A DNA stretch of 64,000 nt from an uncultured Chitinophaga sp. Lineage in GTDB: Bacteria > Bacteroidota > Bacteroidia > Chitinophagales > Chitinophagaceae. The number at the start of each line of letters is the position of its first letter. Position 1 is the first letter of the stretch. Positions 42,601 to 51,312 of this stretch are shown piece by piece. The stretch covers positions 310,001-374,000 of the forward strand of contig NZ_CALEJS010000012.1 of NCBI RefSeq assembly GCF_937898475.1, given 5' to 3'. Under the pieces are notes generated by a model. That model did no database searches. It was not told where the DNA came from and saw nothing but the letters and a program-made list of their open reading frames with translations. The position numbers were made by a program, and so were the translations under genes.

Positions 42601-43456
42601 TTTGATGTTTAATTAATAATATTATAAAAGCCAGGTTAGTACAAGTACCGGCTACGATATTCATCTGCATTGTGCGTTTAAAATCTGCGGCGGATGGTTC
42701 TTTCCATACCTGTAACACCCATCGTATAAAAAAGTATATAACGGGTATAAAAAAGAGCTGCAGGAGGATAAAATCCGCTGATTGTTGCCTCTGCTGATAG
42801 TAAACAAACAACAGGCCAAAGGCTACGGCGTACATGGCGGCGCAGAAAATAAAAGTGCCCCTTTTGCCCAGCAGCATGCTCAGGGTGGTTACCCCGTCTT
42901 TGCTATCCGCTTCATGCTGGTATACCTGTGTTACGGGGTAAAAACCACCTATCAGGAAAGCAGCCGCTATAGCGGGCAGCCAGGGTACGGGCGGTGTGGC
43001 GCCCCTCACAGCGCCGTAATATACCATGCAGTATACCAGGGTGCCCTGGTTCAGGATCACGATGAGGTAACCGGCTACCGGGAAGCGTTTCAGGCGGATG
43101 CGGCGGTTGCTGTAAGCACGGGAGCAGAGTATATAGCAGCCCAGCGCCAGGGCAAACCAGGCGGATACCAGGAAGGCCAGTAAAAGAGCTGCGAGATCCA
43201 TCAGCAGCGTTACGTAAAAGAGTTGCCGGGTAGGTTGCATTGGTTTTTCAAGGCCGCCGATGCTGCTTTCATCCCGGTCCATATAACTGTTATAACCGTT
43301 ACTGGCGGGGTAGAGTAGCAGGTGCAGCAGCGCAAAGATAAGCATCGCCCGCATCCAGTTAATGTCTGGTACAAAGCTGAGTGCAAACCAGTACACCGGC
43401 ATCAGGAAATAGGAAAAAGGAAATCGTAGCAGCTGGATAGTGGACGGTTGTAACAT
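42593..43456 (-). CDS. UbiA-family prenyltransferase-like membrane protein
   Basis: The 287-residue protein has about eight hydrophobic helices and two UbiA-like acidic motifs, NSYMDRDESSIGG near residue 56 and QVYQHEADSKDGVTTL near 170-185. The motifs are not the classical NDxxDxxxD but keep several acidic residues. UbiA proteins move an isoprenyl chain to an aromatic ring in the membrane, which would fit an aromatic product of the adjacent type III PKS. Divergent motif 1 leaves some doubt about catalysis. Confidence 0.82.
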   Translation of the reverse strand: MLQPSTIQLLRFPFSYFLMPVYWFALSFVPDINWMRAMLIFALLHLLLYPASNGYNSYMDRDESSIGGLEKPMQPTRQLFYVTLLMDLAALLLAFLVSAWFALALGCYILCSRAYSNRRIRLKRFPVAGYLIVILNQGTLVYCMVYYGAVRGATPPVPWLPAIAAAFLIGGFYPVTQVYQHEADSKDGVTTLSMLLGKRGTFIFCAAMYAVAFGLLFVYYQQRQQSADFILLQLFFIPVIYFFIRWVLQVWKEPSAADFKRTMQMNIVAGTCTNLAFIILLIKHQIG

Positions 43457-43463
43457 GCAGCCT

Positions 43464-43997
43464 TTATTTTGTAACGGGTACCGACAGGTCTACCGCGAAG
43501 GTGCTGCCCAGCAGCCAGCTGGAGCTCCCTACCTTATAGTCCAGCCGGTTTATTTCAAAACTGGCCGTAAATAAAGCCCCTGTACCCGTTTTACTGTATT
43601 TGAAAGGTAAGCTTATTTCTTTTTTCACGCCACGGATCTCCAGGATGCCGGTGGCAACATAACCGTCATTGGCCTGTTTAATACTGCTGGACGTAAAGCG
43701 GATCTGCGGGTATTTCTCCGCATCTAAGTATTTTTCGCCCCTGGCATGCTTGTTTTTCAGCCCGTTACCGGTATTGATGGTGTTCACATCGATGGAAACG
43801 TTGAAGCGGGAATTGGGAAGGTCATGCTCATCAAACACAATGTCGCCCTTTAAACCCCGAAAGCTGCCGGAAGCGCCTTTGCCGTCAAATTTAACGGAAT
43901 AGGCATCCGTGATCTTCCAGTTGTTGGCATGGATAATGGTAAAAGCAGACGCTATGAAGCACAGCATCGTGGCAAGTGTAAGGATCGACCTTTTCAT
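43464..43997 (-). CDS. YceI-family periplasmic lipid-binding protein
   Basis: The 177-residue protein has a signal peptide (MKRSILTLATMLCFIASAF) and the YceI lipocalin-like barrel: ITDAYSVKFDGKG, GSFRGLKGDIVFDE, ISVDVNTI-type strand, KYPQIRFTSSSI and KEISLPFKY. YceI proteins bind isoprenoid quinones or other lipids. It precedes the UbiA-type gene by seven bases and probably carries the lipid or prenylated product of the operon. That link is inference from context. Confidence 0.88.
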   Translation of the reverse strand: MKRSILTLATMLCFIASAFTIIHANNWKITDAYSVKFDGKGASGSFRGLKGDIVFDEHDLPNSRFNVSIDVNTINTGNGLKNKHARGEKYLDAEKYPQIRFTSSSIKQANDGYVATGILEIRGVKKEISLPFKYSKTGTGALFTASFEINRLDYKVGSSSWLLGSTFAVDLSVPVTK

Positions 43998-43999
43998 GG

Positions 44000-44965
44000 T
44001 TACTTGTTTTTACGTTTCTTCGTTGCCTTTTCTGCTTCCATCTCTTCTGCGGTTTGCGGGCGCATCAGGTTCTTTTTTCGCTGGTCCTGTGGTAGTTGTA
44101 CAGGGAATTTACCCAGTGGAAGGGCGTCATGGAACACTTTCTCTATATGTACCCATTTACCGTCTTTCCATTTAAAACCTTCATAGTCCAGATCGGGCAC
44201 ATACGTATACGGTTTTCCGGGTTCGTTGGTTGCCGATATCAGGTGGTCGTATACGATCATATCCATTTCGGCATTGTAACTGAGGCTGATAGTGGCGTTC
44301 TTGTTATATTCTACGATGAAGCGTTTACGGGTGGGCTTGGGCACGGTATCTTCTGCAAAGCTGAAATACGGTCCGCCAAAAACGGGTTTGCCGTTCTTGA
44401 AGGTGAGCATGTCCAGCACTTTTTTGGTACTGCGCATGTTATTGGCGTCGTAGCCAAACAGCGTATAGTATTCTCTGTTAAAAAAATGCTGCTGCTGTAT
44501 CTTGTAGTACAGGCATCCGTACCAGCCATGATTATCGGTAACGGTATCGGTATTGGTAGTGTAATCGGAATTATCAAACAGCGGAAAGAGTTTGAGCTCC
44601 CCGTTCTTCGTGTTCATTTGTATGGCGCCGAAGTGGCGGTAAAAGCCGCTTTCATTTTCCAGTCCCCAGGTAAAGATCCGGAAAGTGCTGTCCTGTGGAT
44701 ACTGCACGCTGATGCTGCGCAGGGAGTCAAAAGGAAAATCAAATGAGTATTTTGCTTTGAGTGTGCGCACCAGTATGGGAATGAAGCGGTCGCTGGCGGG
44801 TTGGCGGGCATCTTCTGTTCTTCCGTTCAGGATGGTGTCAGCCAGCAGGCGAAGGGTGTCCAGCTGCTTCAGCATCTGCATACTGTCGGCCGTGCTGAGG
44901 CGTTGCGCCTGCAGGGCGTTTGCACAGGTAAAGGACCATAACAGCAGGTATATTACTTTCTTCAT
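44000..44965 (-). CDS. Secreted protein of unknown function
   Basis: The 321-residue protein has a signal peptide (MKKVIYLLLWSFTCANALQA). The mature part is mainly beta-rich, with KYSFDFPFDSLRSISVQYP, HFGAIQMNTKNGELKLFPL and NHGWYGCLYYKI; the last 30 residues are basic (ATKKRKNK). Similar proteins are common in Bacteroidota, but no domain is recognised with certainty. It ends two bases before YceI and is probably the first gene of the PKS operon. Confidence 0.65.
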   Translation of the reverse strand: MKKVIYLLLWSFTCANALQAQRLSTADSMQMLKQLDTLRLLADTILNGRTEDARQPASDRFIPILVRTLKAKYSFDFPFDSLRSISVQYPQDSTFRIFTWGLENESGFYRHFGAIQMNTKNGELKLFPLFDNSDYTTNTDTVTDNHGWYGCLYYKIQQQHFFNREYYTLFGYDANNMRSTKKVLDMLTFKNGKPVFGGPYFSFAEDTVPKPTRKRFIVEYNKNATISLSYNAEMDMIVYDHLISATNEPGKPYTYVPDLDYEGFKWKDGKWVHIEKVFHDALPLGKFPVQLPQDQRKKNLMRPQTAEEMEAEKATKKRKNK

Positions 44966-45004
44966 GACCTACATATTACGAATATTTTAATGTATTTATT
45001 GTGT

Positions 45005-45589
45005 TTAGTCGCCAAAGAGATTGTTTTCCACGATCTCGCAGATGATGTGTCCCACGGTGATGTGGGATTCCTGGATACGAGGCGTATCGGTGGATGGTAT
45101 GTTGATGAGATAATCACTATTTTCTTTCATTTTTCCCCCGGTATTGCCGGTCATGCTTACTATTGTCATTCTTTTTTCCCTGGCTATTTTCATGGCTTCC
45201 AGGATATTTACGGAGTTACCGGATGTGGAGATACCCACCAGCACATCGCCGTTCTGCCCTATGCCGCGCAGTATGCGCGCATATATCTGCTCAAACCCGT
45301 AGTCATTGCCAACTGCCGTAAGGTAAGAACTGTTGCAATGTAACGCTTCTGCATATAACGGGGCGCGGTCTTTATAGAACCTGCCGGAGAATTCGGCTGC
45401 CAGGTGTTGTGCATCAGCTGCGCTGCCGCCGTTACCACAGAAAAGCACTTTACCTTGTTGTTCCAGGCAGTGTGTGATCACGTCTGCTACCTGTTGTATA
45501 GTATGCAGTAATTCAGTATCCCGCAGGATAGCTTGTTTTACTTCAATGCTTTGCTGAATGGTCTCCGTTATTTTGTCTATCAGGCTCAT
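45005..45589 (-). CDS. gmhA: SIS-domain D-sedoheptulose-7-phosphate isomerase (GmhA-like)
   Basis: The 194-residue protein has the SIS fold with VLFCGNGGSAADAQHLAAEFSGRF at residues 49-72 and VLVGISTSGNSVNILEAM, as in GmhA. GmhA makes D-glycero-manno-heptose-7-phosphate for lipopolysaccharide or capsule. It follows two glycosyltransferase genes on the same strand with a gap of 12 bases, suggesting a surface-glycan operon. Length is typical. Other SIS isomerases cannot be fully excluded. Confidence 0.88.
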   Translation of the reverse strand: MSLIDKITETIQQSIEVKQAILRDTELLHTIQQVADVITHCLEQQGKVLFCGNGGSAADAQHLAAEFSGRFYKDRAPLYAEALHCNSSYLTAVGNDYGFEQIYARILRGIGQNGDVLVGISTSGNSVNILEAMKIAREKRMTIVSMTGNTGGKMKENSDYLINIPSTDTPRIQESHITVGHIICEIVENNLFGD

Positions 45590-45601
45590 GAGGGCGGCAG
45601 T

Positions 45602-46741
45602 TTAGCTGTCCGCTAACCTATGCAATTCTGCTGCCAGGCTTTCCCATGAGTACTTTTGCTTCTCTATACGCAGGGCGGCGGTCATATCCGCTTCCCGCTG
45701 ATCCCGGTAATATTTTTCCACAGCTGTAGCAATAGCGCCCGGTTCCGGTTCACAGATAAAGCCCACTTTATTATCCGGAATTGTTTCTGCAAGCCCGCCT
45801 ACATTGGTAACCACCATTGGCTTTTCGAAGTGGTATGCTATCTGCGAAATGCCGCTCTGGGTGGCGCTTTTATAAGGCTGTACCACCAGGTCGGCTGCAC
45901 AGAAATAGTCTTTGACGGCTTCGTTGGGTATGAACTCCGTGTGCAGCGAAACCCTGTCCGCCAGTTGCAGCTGGTCTATCAGCTGCTGATAGGGAGCTGC
46001 ATCTTCATAGAATTCTCCTGCCACTAGCAGATGTACGTCCAGTTTGCGCAGGCGCTCATCGCCCATTGCCTGCAGCAACAGATCCAGCCCTTTGTACTGG
46101 CGGATGAAGCCGAAGAAAAGTATATAGCGTTTATGCTGATCAAGACTAAGATGTTCCCTGGCTACGGTTTTGGGCAGGATGGGCCCGTAGTTATCGTAGA
46201 TAGGGTGATGGATGAGGTGGGCTGGTTTTACAGCTTCAAAGCGGCGCAGATCGTTTAAAACGGACTGGCTCATGGCAATGAAAGCATCCACCGGTTTCAG
46301 GAAGTAGCGGGTAAAGAGTTCATCGCCGGCCCTTTTTTCATGTGGTACCACGTTATCGAGCATGGCCACTATTTTAGGACGGCGGCCTTTTTTTCCCAGG
46401 CGGAGGATGGTACCCAGGCAGGGCCCCATAAACGGCAGCCAGTAGCGAACCATGACCAGGTCTGGCGCCAGGCGGCGTAATTTACGGCCGGTAATCCACC
46501 AGTTCAGCGGGTTGATGGAATTAATGAGCCGGCGGATGCGCAGGTGGGCCGGAGGCGGCTCTGTGGCGTACTGCGTTTTACCGGGAAACAGGAAGTTGGG
46601 ATACTGCACGGTGAAGGTCCAGATCTCCACTTCATCAGTCAGCTGCAGCTCCTGCGCCAGCCGTTCGTTAAAAGCCGCCAGTCCGCCGCGGTAAGGATGG
46701 GCAGTGCCCAGGATGAGTATTTTCTTTTTAGCGTTCAGCAT
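45602..46741 (-). CDS. Glycosyltransferase family 4 (GT-B fold)
   Basis: The 379-residue protein has the N-terminal ILGTAHPYRGGLAAFNERLAQ and the C-terminal nucleotide-sugar site (ILFFGFIRQYKGLDLLLQAMG, then YKSATQSGISQIAYHFEKPMVVTNVGG and ETI). The acidic residue of the EX7E motif appears reduced. It is a retaining GT-B enzyme of unknown sugar. Its ATG shares one base with the stop of the preceding GT2 gene, and the junction sequence resembles C-type repeat units. Confidence 0.88.
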   Translation of the reverse strand: MLNAKKKILILGTAHPYRGGLAAFNERLAQELQLTDEVEIWTFTVQYPNFLFPGKTQYATEPPPAHLRIRRLINSINPLNWWITGRKLRRLAPDLVMVRYWLPFMGPCLGTILRLGKKGRRPKIVAMLDNVVPHEKRAGDELFTRYFLKPVDAFIAMSQSVLNDLRRFEAVKPAHLIHHPIYDNYGPILPKTVAREHLSLDQHKRYILFFGFIRQYKGLDLLLQAMGDERLRKLDVHLLVAGEFYEDAAPYQQLIDQLQLADRVSLHTEFIPNEAVKDYFCAADLVVQPYKSATQSGISQIAYHFEKPMVVTNVGGLAETIPDNKVGFICEPEPGAIATAVEKYYRDQREADMTAALRIEKQKYSWESLAAELHRLADS

Positions 46742-47697
46742 TAAGCATTCTGCGTTATCCGTTCTTCCACCAGGTAACTGTTACGTTCCGGTGCATTGCG
46801 GGCTACCAGTTCTCCGATGAAACCGGAGAGGAAAAGCTGGGAGCCAATGATCATGAACAGCATGGCCAGGTAAAAGATGGGCCGGTCTGTCATGTTATAC
46901 CTGTCAAAGAATATTTTGGCGTAGGCCAGGTAGAAGGCGATGCCGAAGCCGAGTATGAAGAAAACCGTTCCCAGTGCGCCAAAGAGGTGCATGGGCTTCT
47001 TACCGAATTTGCCGATGAACATGATGGAGGCCAGGTCAAGAAAACCGTTCACGAAACGTTCGAGTCCGAATTTGGATACGCCATATTTGCGGGCGCGGTG
47101 CTCAACTGGTTTCTCCCCGATTTTGCGGAAGCCAGCCCATTTTGCAATTACGGGAATATATCGGTGCATTTCGCCGTATACTTCGATGGACTTCACCACT
47201 TTTTTGCGGTAGGATTTCAGGCCGCAGTTCATATCATGCAGCTTAACCCCGCTCATTTTGGTGGTGGTGTAATTATAGAGCTTACTGGGCAGGTTTTTGG
47301 TGATAGCGTTATCGTATCGTTTCTTTTTCCAACCGCTGACCAGGTCATAGCCGTCTTCCACGATCATGCGGTACAGTTCGGGAATTTCGTCGGGACTGTC
47401 CTGCAGATCGGCATCCATGGTGATGATCACATTACCCTGGGCGGCGCGGAAGCCTTCATTCAGGGCGGCAGATTTGCCATAGTTGCGCCGGAAGCGGATA
47501 GCTTTGATGTGCGTGTTCTCTTCGGTGAGCTGACGGATCACCTGCCAGGAATTATCGGTGCTGCCGTCGTCTACCATCCATATCTCGTATGAAAAGTTAT
47601 TCGCCTGCATCACCCGGTCTATCCAGGCGGCCAGTTCAGGTAAAGATTCTTCTTCGTTCATCAGGGGAACGATAACGGATATGTCTATATTGGCCAC
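46741..47697 (-). CDS. Glycosyltransferase family 2, polyprenyl-phosphate type
   Basis: The 318-residue protein uses a GTG start at 47697 (no closer ATG fits). It has the GT-A nucleotide site SVIVPLMNEEESLPELAAW, the D-x-D motif ITMDADLQDSPDEIP, and two C-terminal membrane helices (ALGTVFFILGFGIAFYLAY; FYLAMLFMIIGSQLFLS), like dolichyl/undecaprenyl-phosphate mannose or glucose synthases (DPM1, GtrB). It probably loads a sugar on a lipid carrier at the inner membrane. It lies 26 bases after a DUF4199 gene and couples to the GT4 gene. Confidence 0.9.
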   Translation of the reverse strand: MANIDISVIVPLMNEEESLPELAAWIDRVMQANNFSYEIWMVDDGSTDNSWQVIRQLTEENTHIKAIRFRRNYGKSAALNEGFRAAQGNVIITMDADLQDSPDEIPELYRMIVEDGYDLVSGWKKKRYDNAITKNLPSKLYNYTTTKMSGVKLHDMNCGLKSYRKKVVKSIEVYGEMHRYIPVIAKWAGFRKIGEKPVEHRARKYGVSKFGLERFVNGFLDLASIMFIGKFGKKPMHLFGALGTVFFILGFGIAFYLAYAKIFFDRYNMTDRPIFYLAMLFMIIGSQLFLSGFIGELVARNAPERNSYLVEERITQNA

Positions 47698-47722
47698 AAT
47701 AAAAATTTAAGGTTTTGTTCGA

Positions 47723-48256
47723 CTACCGGATGCCCACGGGCTGTTTTTTCCGGATAATGAGTGCGATGATTGCCGCCAGTATGAAACCAAAGATCAGCTG
47801 CTGCAGATAGCCTAAAAAGGCCTTTCCCAAGGTCAGGGAAGCATCCTGTGCCGCCAGCTCATCCAGTTGTTTATCAATTTCCTCCTGCGGCGCCTTGAAC
47901 CTTGTCATCCACCTTTCCGCTGTTTCCAGCTGGTAGTGTTTAAGCTTTTCAGGCATGGCAGGATCGATAAAGTTGTAAAGAACGTATGTATATATGGTTG
48001 CGATGAAGCCACCGATCACAAAGGTCAGGAAGACGGTTTTCAGTCCTTCCTTAAAATTCATGTATCCTCCCAGTTGTTTTCTTCTTTCCAGTCCGGCGAG
48101 TACGGCAAACAGGATCGCCAGTACTACGGAAAGAAAAATGATCCAGCCGCTGAACATCATGTCAGGAAGCAAGGCCCATACCAGAACGCTAAGCAATACG
48201 CCTGCCAAACCGGAGATCAGGCCCCATTTAATACCAGGGTTAGTAGTTGTTTTCAT
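47723..48256 (-). CDS. DUF4199 membrane protein
   Basis: Start at ATG 48256 (MKTTTNPGIKWGLISGLAGV). The 177-residue protein has four hydrophobic helices, with RRKQLGGYMNFKEGLKTVF between helices two and three and TRFKAPQEEIDKQLDELAAQ as the soluble segment before the last helix. This is the DUF4199 pattern, frequent in Bacteroidota beside GT2 and dihydroorotase-type genes as here. Function unknown. A second member is encoded at 58588-59130. Confidence 0.85.
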   Translation of the reverse strand: MKTTTNPGIKWGLISGLAGVLLSVLVWALLPDMMFSGWIIFLSVVLAILFAVLAGLERRKQLGGYMNFKEGLKTVFLTFVIGGFIATIYTYVLYNFIDPAMPEKLKHYQLETAERWMTRFKAPQEEIDKQLDELAAQDASLTLGKAFLGYLQQLIFGFILAAIIALIIRKKQPVGIR

Positions 48257-48278
48257 ATCGGTAAAGTTAAGATGGATA

Positions 48279-49538
48279 TCAGAGTTGTGCCTTGTCGCCA
48301 TGCACGATTCCCTTCACCTGGCCTTTCAACTGCTCACCAATATACGCTGAATTTTTAGACCGGGAAGCAATATCAGTTACAGTAAAAGTATACTCCACAT
48401 CGGGGTCAAAAATGGTGAGATTAGCTACAGCACCCTCTTTTATTTCAGGAATGGGCAGGTTGAAGATCCGGCGTGGCTGGATGGCCAGCAGCTGGATCAG
48501 TTGTTCCAGGGGCAGCTGGGGAATATGTCTACGTAGTACCCCAAAGCAGGTTTCAAGGCCGATCATGCCGTTTTTGGCATATTCAAACTCCAGCTGTTTG
48601 GCATCCCAGTCCTGCGGCTGGTGGTGGGTGGCAATGCCATCTACCACGCCGTCCAGCACAGCTTGCTGTAAAGCAGCCACATCATCTGCCGTCCGCAGTG
48701 GCGGGTTCACTTTGAGGTTGGTATTATAGTTCAGCAGGTGGCTGTCTGTAAGCGACAGGTGGTAGGGCGTTACGGAGCAGGTAACGTTGATGCCCCGGGC
48801 CTTTGCGCCGGCGATCAGCCCGATGGACCTGGCGGTGCTGACACCCGTAAAGTGCAGCCGGGAGCCTGTATACTCCGCCAGCTCAATATCCCGTTGTATG
48901 ATCAGCTCTTCGGCGATGGCCGGTTTGCCGGGCATACCCAGGCGGGTGGAAAAGATGCCTTCGTGCATGAGACCATGAGCCGAAATGCTCTGGTCGTCAG
49001 GTACCTGTATAATGGTGCCGTTAAATGCTTTTACATATTGCAGTGCTTTGAGGAGAAGTCCGGGGGACTGTATGGGCTTAAAACCGTCTGAAAAGGCGAT
49101 GGCGCCGGCTTCCTGCATTTCATACATTTCAGACAGGGAGCTGCCTTCCACGTTCTTGGTGGCCGCACCGATGGGCAGCACTTGTACGGCGCTGTGGGCC
49201 GTCTGGCTCAGCACATAGCTTACCTGCGGTTTGGTATGGATGGCCGGCTGGGTATTGGGCACGATCATTACCGTGGTAAAACCGCCTTTGGCGGCGGCAA
49301 GGGTACCACTTTGCAGGTCTTCCTTATATTCCTGCCCGGGGTCGCAGAAATGGGCAAAAATGTCCATCCATCCAATGGAAACGTGCAGGTTGCCGCCCGT
49401 CACTGTTTGGGCTTTGTCTGCCTGTATAGCGGGGGCTATCTGGCGGATAACGCCGTTCTCGATCAGTATATCCTGCTGTTGTCCATTGAAGCCGGACGTG
49501 GGTGCGACAATCTTGACGTTTTTAAGTAGTATGTGCAT
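48279..49538 (-). CDS. Dihydroorotase-like protein with degraded active site
   Basis: Start at ATG 49538 (MHILLKNVKIVAPTSGFNG), 419 residues; an ATG three codons upstream is the alternative. The fold follows PyrC type I: GGFTTVMIVPNTQPAIHT, GLMHEGIFSTRLGMPGKPA, MIGLETCFGVLRRHIP. However the metal motif DxHVHFREPG reads D59-I-F-A-H63-F-C-D-P-G, so the first His and the substrate Arg are lost; TPHHLLLTD reads TPYHLSLTD, and ATDHAPH reads ATHHQPQ, losing the catalytic Asp. It is probably a non-catalytic PyrC/PyrX-like partner of aspartate transcarbamoylase, or an amidohydrolase with new chemistry. It heads the minus-strand operon with DUF4199 and glycosyltransferases. Confidence 0.8.
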   Translation of the reverse strand: MHILLKNVKIVAPTSGFNGQQQDILIENGVIRQIAPAIQADKAQTVTGGNLHVSIGWMDIFAHFCDPGQEYKEDLQSGTLAAAKGGFTTVMIVPNTQPAIHTKPQVSYVLSQTAHSAVQVLPIGAATKNVEGSSLSEMYEMQEAGAIAFSDGFKPIQSPGLLLKALQYVKAFNGTIIQVPDDQSISAHGLMHEGIFSTRLGMPGKPAIAEELIIQRDIELAEYTGSRLHFTGVSTARSIGLIAGAKARGINVTCSVTPYHLSLTDSHLLNYNTNLKVNPPLRTADDVAALQQAVLDGVVDGIATHHQPQDWDAKQLEFEYAKNGMIGLETCFGVLRRHIPQLPLEQLIQLLAIQPRRIFNLPIPEIKEGAVANLTIFDPDVEYTFTVTDIASRSKNSAYIGEQLKGQVKGIVHGDKAQL

Positions 49539-49652
49539 GCTGTACAAATAAAACCTGTCTGTAAGAATAATGCTTGGTCAAAAGTCCGGGGGCAAAAGTA
49601 ATATAAAAAGTTGTTGTTAGGTGCCGGTTGACAGGTGTGAACCTGAAGCGGG

Positions 49653-50024
49653 TTAAAATTGTACCAGGTTGGGGCGGGGGGTATGTGGAGGGTATATTTG
49701 CCCTTTCGCTATTCGCTTGAAAATTAAATTGGAGATCACCGGTGGCACCAGCAGCATCATCCGGCCCAGCATCCGGTATCGGCGGTTGCAGCCGCGTAGT
49801 ATCCGGGCAACGGCCCTGCCCCTGGCATAGGCTTTACCGCCTTGTATCAAATAAATGGTACCTGTAGAAATACGCAGCCGGTGTTCCTGCGCTATTACAT
49901 TAAACAGCCTGCTTTGCTGGTCGCAGAGACGGAAACGTACCCTGTCTACCTTGAGTACCCGGCGGATAAAGCCGTTACAAAAAGTACAGCGCCCATCGAA
50001 CAAAATGATATTATCTGCCTGCAT
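49653..50024 (-). CDS. DCC-family (DUF393) thiol-disulfide oxidoreductase-like protein
   Basis: Start at ATG 50024 (MQADNIILFDGRCTFC); an upstream ATG at 50054 adds ten residues. The D10-x2-C13-x2-C16 motif (DGRCTFCN) gives the family its name. Later segments RFRLCDQQSR, TGTIYLIQGGKAYARG and LLVPPVISNLIFK follow the DCC pattern. The family is predicted to be thioredoxin-like and redox active, but no reaction is proven. No operon partner is clear. Confidence 0.88.
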   Translation of the reverse strand: MQADNIILFDGRCTFCNGFIRRVLKVDRVRFRLCDQQSRLFNVIAQEHRLRISTGTIYLIQGGKAYARGRAVARILRGCNRRYRMLGRMMLLVPPVISNLIFKRIAKGQIYPPHTPRPNLVQF

Positions 50025-50079
50025 AAACCCGGAAATCTGATTTTGCGGACGCAAAGGTACAGCTTTTCCGGAAAATCCA

Positions 50080-50541
50080 TCACCTCCCGGTCCACCTGAT
50101 CAGGCTGTCATTTGGTACATCGTACTCATACATGCTGCGGGAAAGGGTATCCACATACAACCAGCGGTCGGTAGCAAATATCTTCCCATCGCCGTTGAAT
50201 TCATCATGCCCCACCCGGATCACCACAAATGCAGCGGTGTCTGTATGCAGTAACCTGTCCCATGTCCATTGCATGGTGCTGTCGCTTAAGGCCTGCTGGA
50301 TAGACGGATCTTCTGAAGCGTCAATATATCCTGCTGTTAACCCGTCAATCCAGTTGAGCCGGTCCCGCAGGCTGCTGTCTACCGCAAAAGATTCATCATT
50401 TTCATGTTCGTAGAAGAAGGGTGCATTGTGAGAACGGAAACTGTCAATAGCAGGTTTATGCGGGCCTGATGTCTGACTATCTGCCGGAAGGCAACCTACT
50501 AATCCAAGTAGGAGGCTAAAGCTGGTAAGGGATTTTCGCAT
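50080..50541 (-). CDS. Small lipoprotein of unknown function
   Basis: The 153-residue protein starts MRKSLTSFSLLLGLVGC, with lipobox LVGC and likely lipidated Cys17. The mature part includes FVVIRVGHDEFNGDGKIFATDRWLYVD and an end RWTGR; no domain is recognised. It lies between the DCC gene and the LytTR regulator on the same strand. Short gap to the LytTR stop (63 bases) makes co-transcription possible. Confidence 0.6.
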   Translation of the reverse strand: MRKSLTSFSLLLGLVGCLPADSQTSGPHKPAIDSFRSHNAPFFYEHENDESFAVDSSLRDRLNWIDGLTAGYIDASEDPSIQQALSDSTMQWTWDRLLHTDTAAFVVIRVGHDEFNGDGKIFATDRWLYVDTLSRSMYEYDVPNDSLIRWTGR

Positions 50542-50604
50542 GGTGATATGAAAAAAATGAGGGTAAATATATAGAATTGTTTATAATTTATATTACCCGC
50601 CCGG

Positions 50605-51312
50605 CTAAAAAGTACGCTGCCGCACGGCAGCCATGAACTGTTCACGGAACTTATCGCTCACGGGGATCTGCCTGCCGGCGATGAAGATATGGTTATCCTG
50701 GATTTTGTCCAGCCGCGCAATGTTCACAATGAAGGACTGATGCACCCGGATGAAAGGATCGCTGAGCTGTTCTTCTATGTCTTTCATACGGCGGTATACC
50801 AGCAATTGCGTGGTCGTGGTCACCAGTTTTGCGTATTCTTTTTCTGCTTCCACAAACAGAATATCTTCCAGCAGTACTTTGTGCAGCGTCTTACCTGATT
50901 TGATGAAGAACCAGGCTGCCTCCGGTGGGGGAGGCGGCTGACTGTTGTCCTTCCTGGCAAAGTGCCCTTCTATCTTTTGTACAGCGGCATAAAAACGTTT
51001 CAGGGTAATGGGTTTCAGCAGATAATCAAGGGTGGTAAAACCATAGCTGTCGGCTGCATATTCTGAATAGGCGGTGGTGAAAACAATATGCGTTCCCGTT
51101 GGTAGCAGGGCAGCCATTTCCATGCCGCTGAGATGGGGCATATTGATGTCCAGGAAAATAAAATCCACTTCCTGGGTTTTCAGGAATGTCATGGCTTCCA
51201 GTGCATCATAGCATTTAGCCAGCAGCTGCCATTGGGTGGTTTGCTGGATGAACATTTCAAGGAGATTCACCGCATTGGGCTCATCGTCTACTATAATGCA
51301 GCGCAGTTTCAT
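50605..51312 (-). CDS. LytTR-type response regulator
   Basis: The 235-residue protein has a receiver domain (CIIVDDEPNAVNLLEMF) with phospho-acceptor D55 in FIFLDINMPHLSG and a C-terminal LytTR DNA-binding domain (WFFIKSGKTLHKVLLEDILF, RRMKDIEEQLSDPFIRVHQSF). A proline-rich linker (SQPPPPPEA) separates the domains. It overlaps the upstream kinase gene by four bases (ATGA), the classic AlgR/LytR pair arrangement. Confidence 0.95.
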   Translation of the reverse strand: MKLRCIIVDDEPNAVNLLEMFIQQTTQWQLLAKCYDALEAMTFLKTQEVDFIFLDINMPHLSGMEMAALLPTGTHIVFTTAYSEYAADSYGFTTLDYLLKPITLKRFYAAVQKIEGHFARKDNSQPPPPPEAAWFFIKSGKTLHKVLLEDILFVEAEKEYAKLVTTTTQLLVYRRMKDIEEQLSDPFIRVHQSFIVNIARLDKIQDNHIFIAGRQIPVSDKFREQFMAAVRQRTF

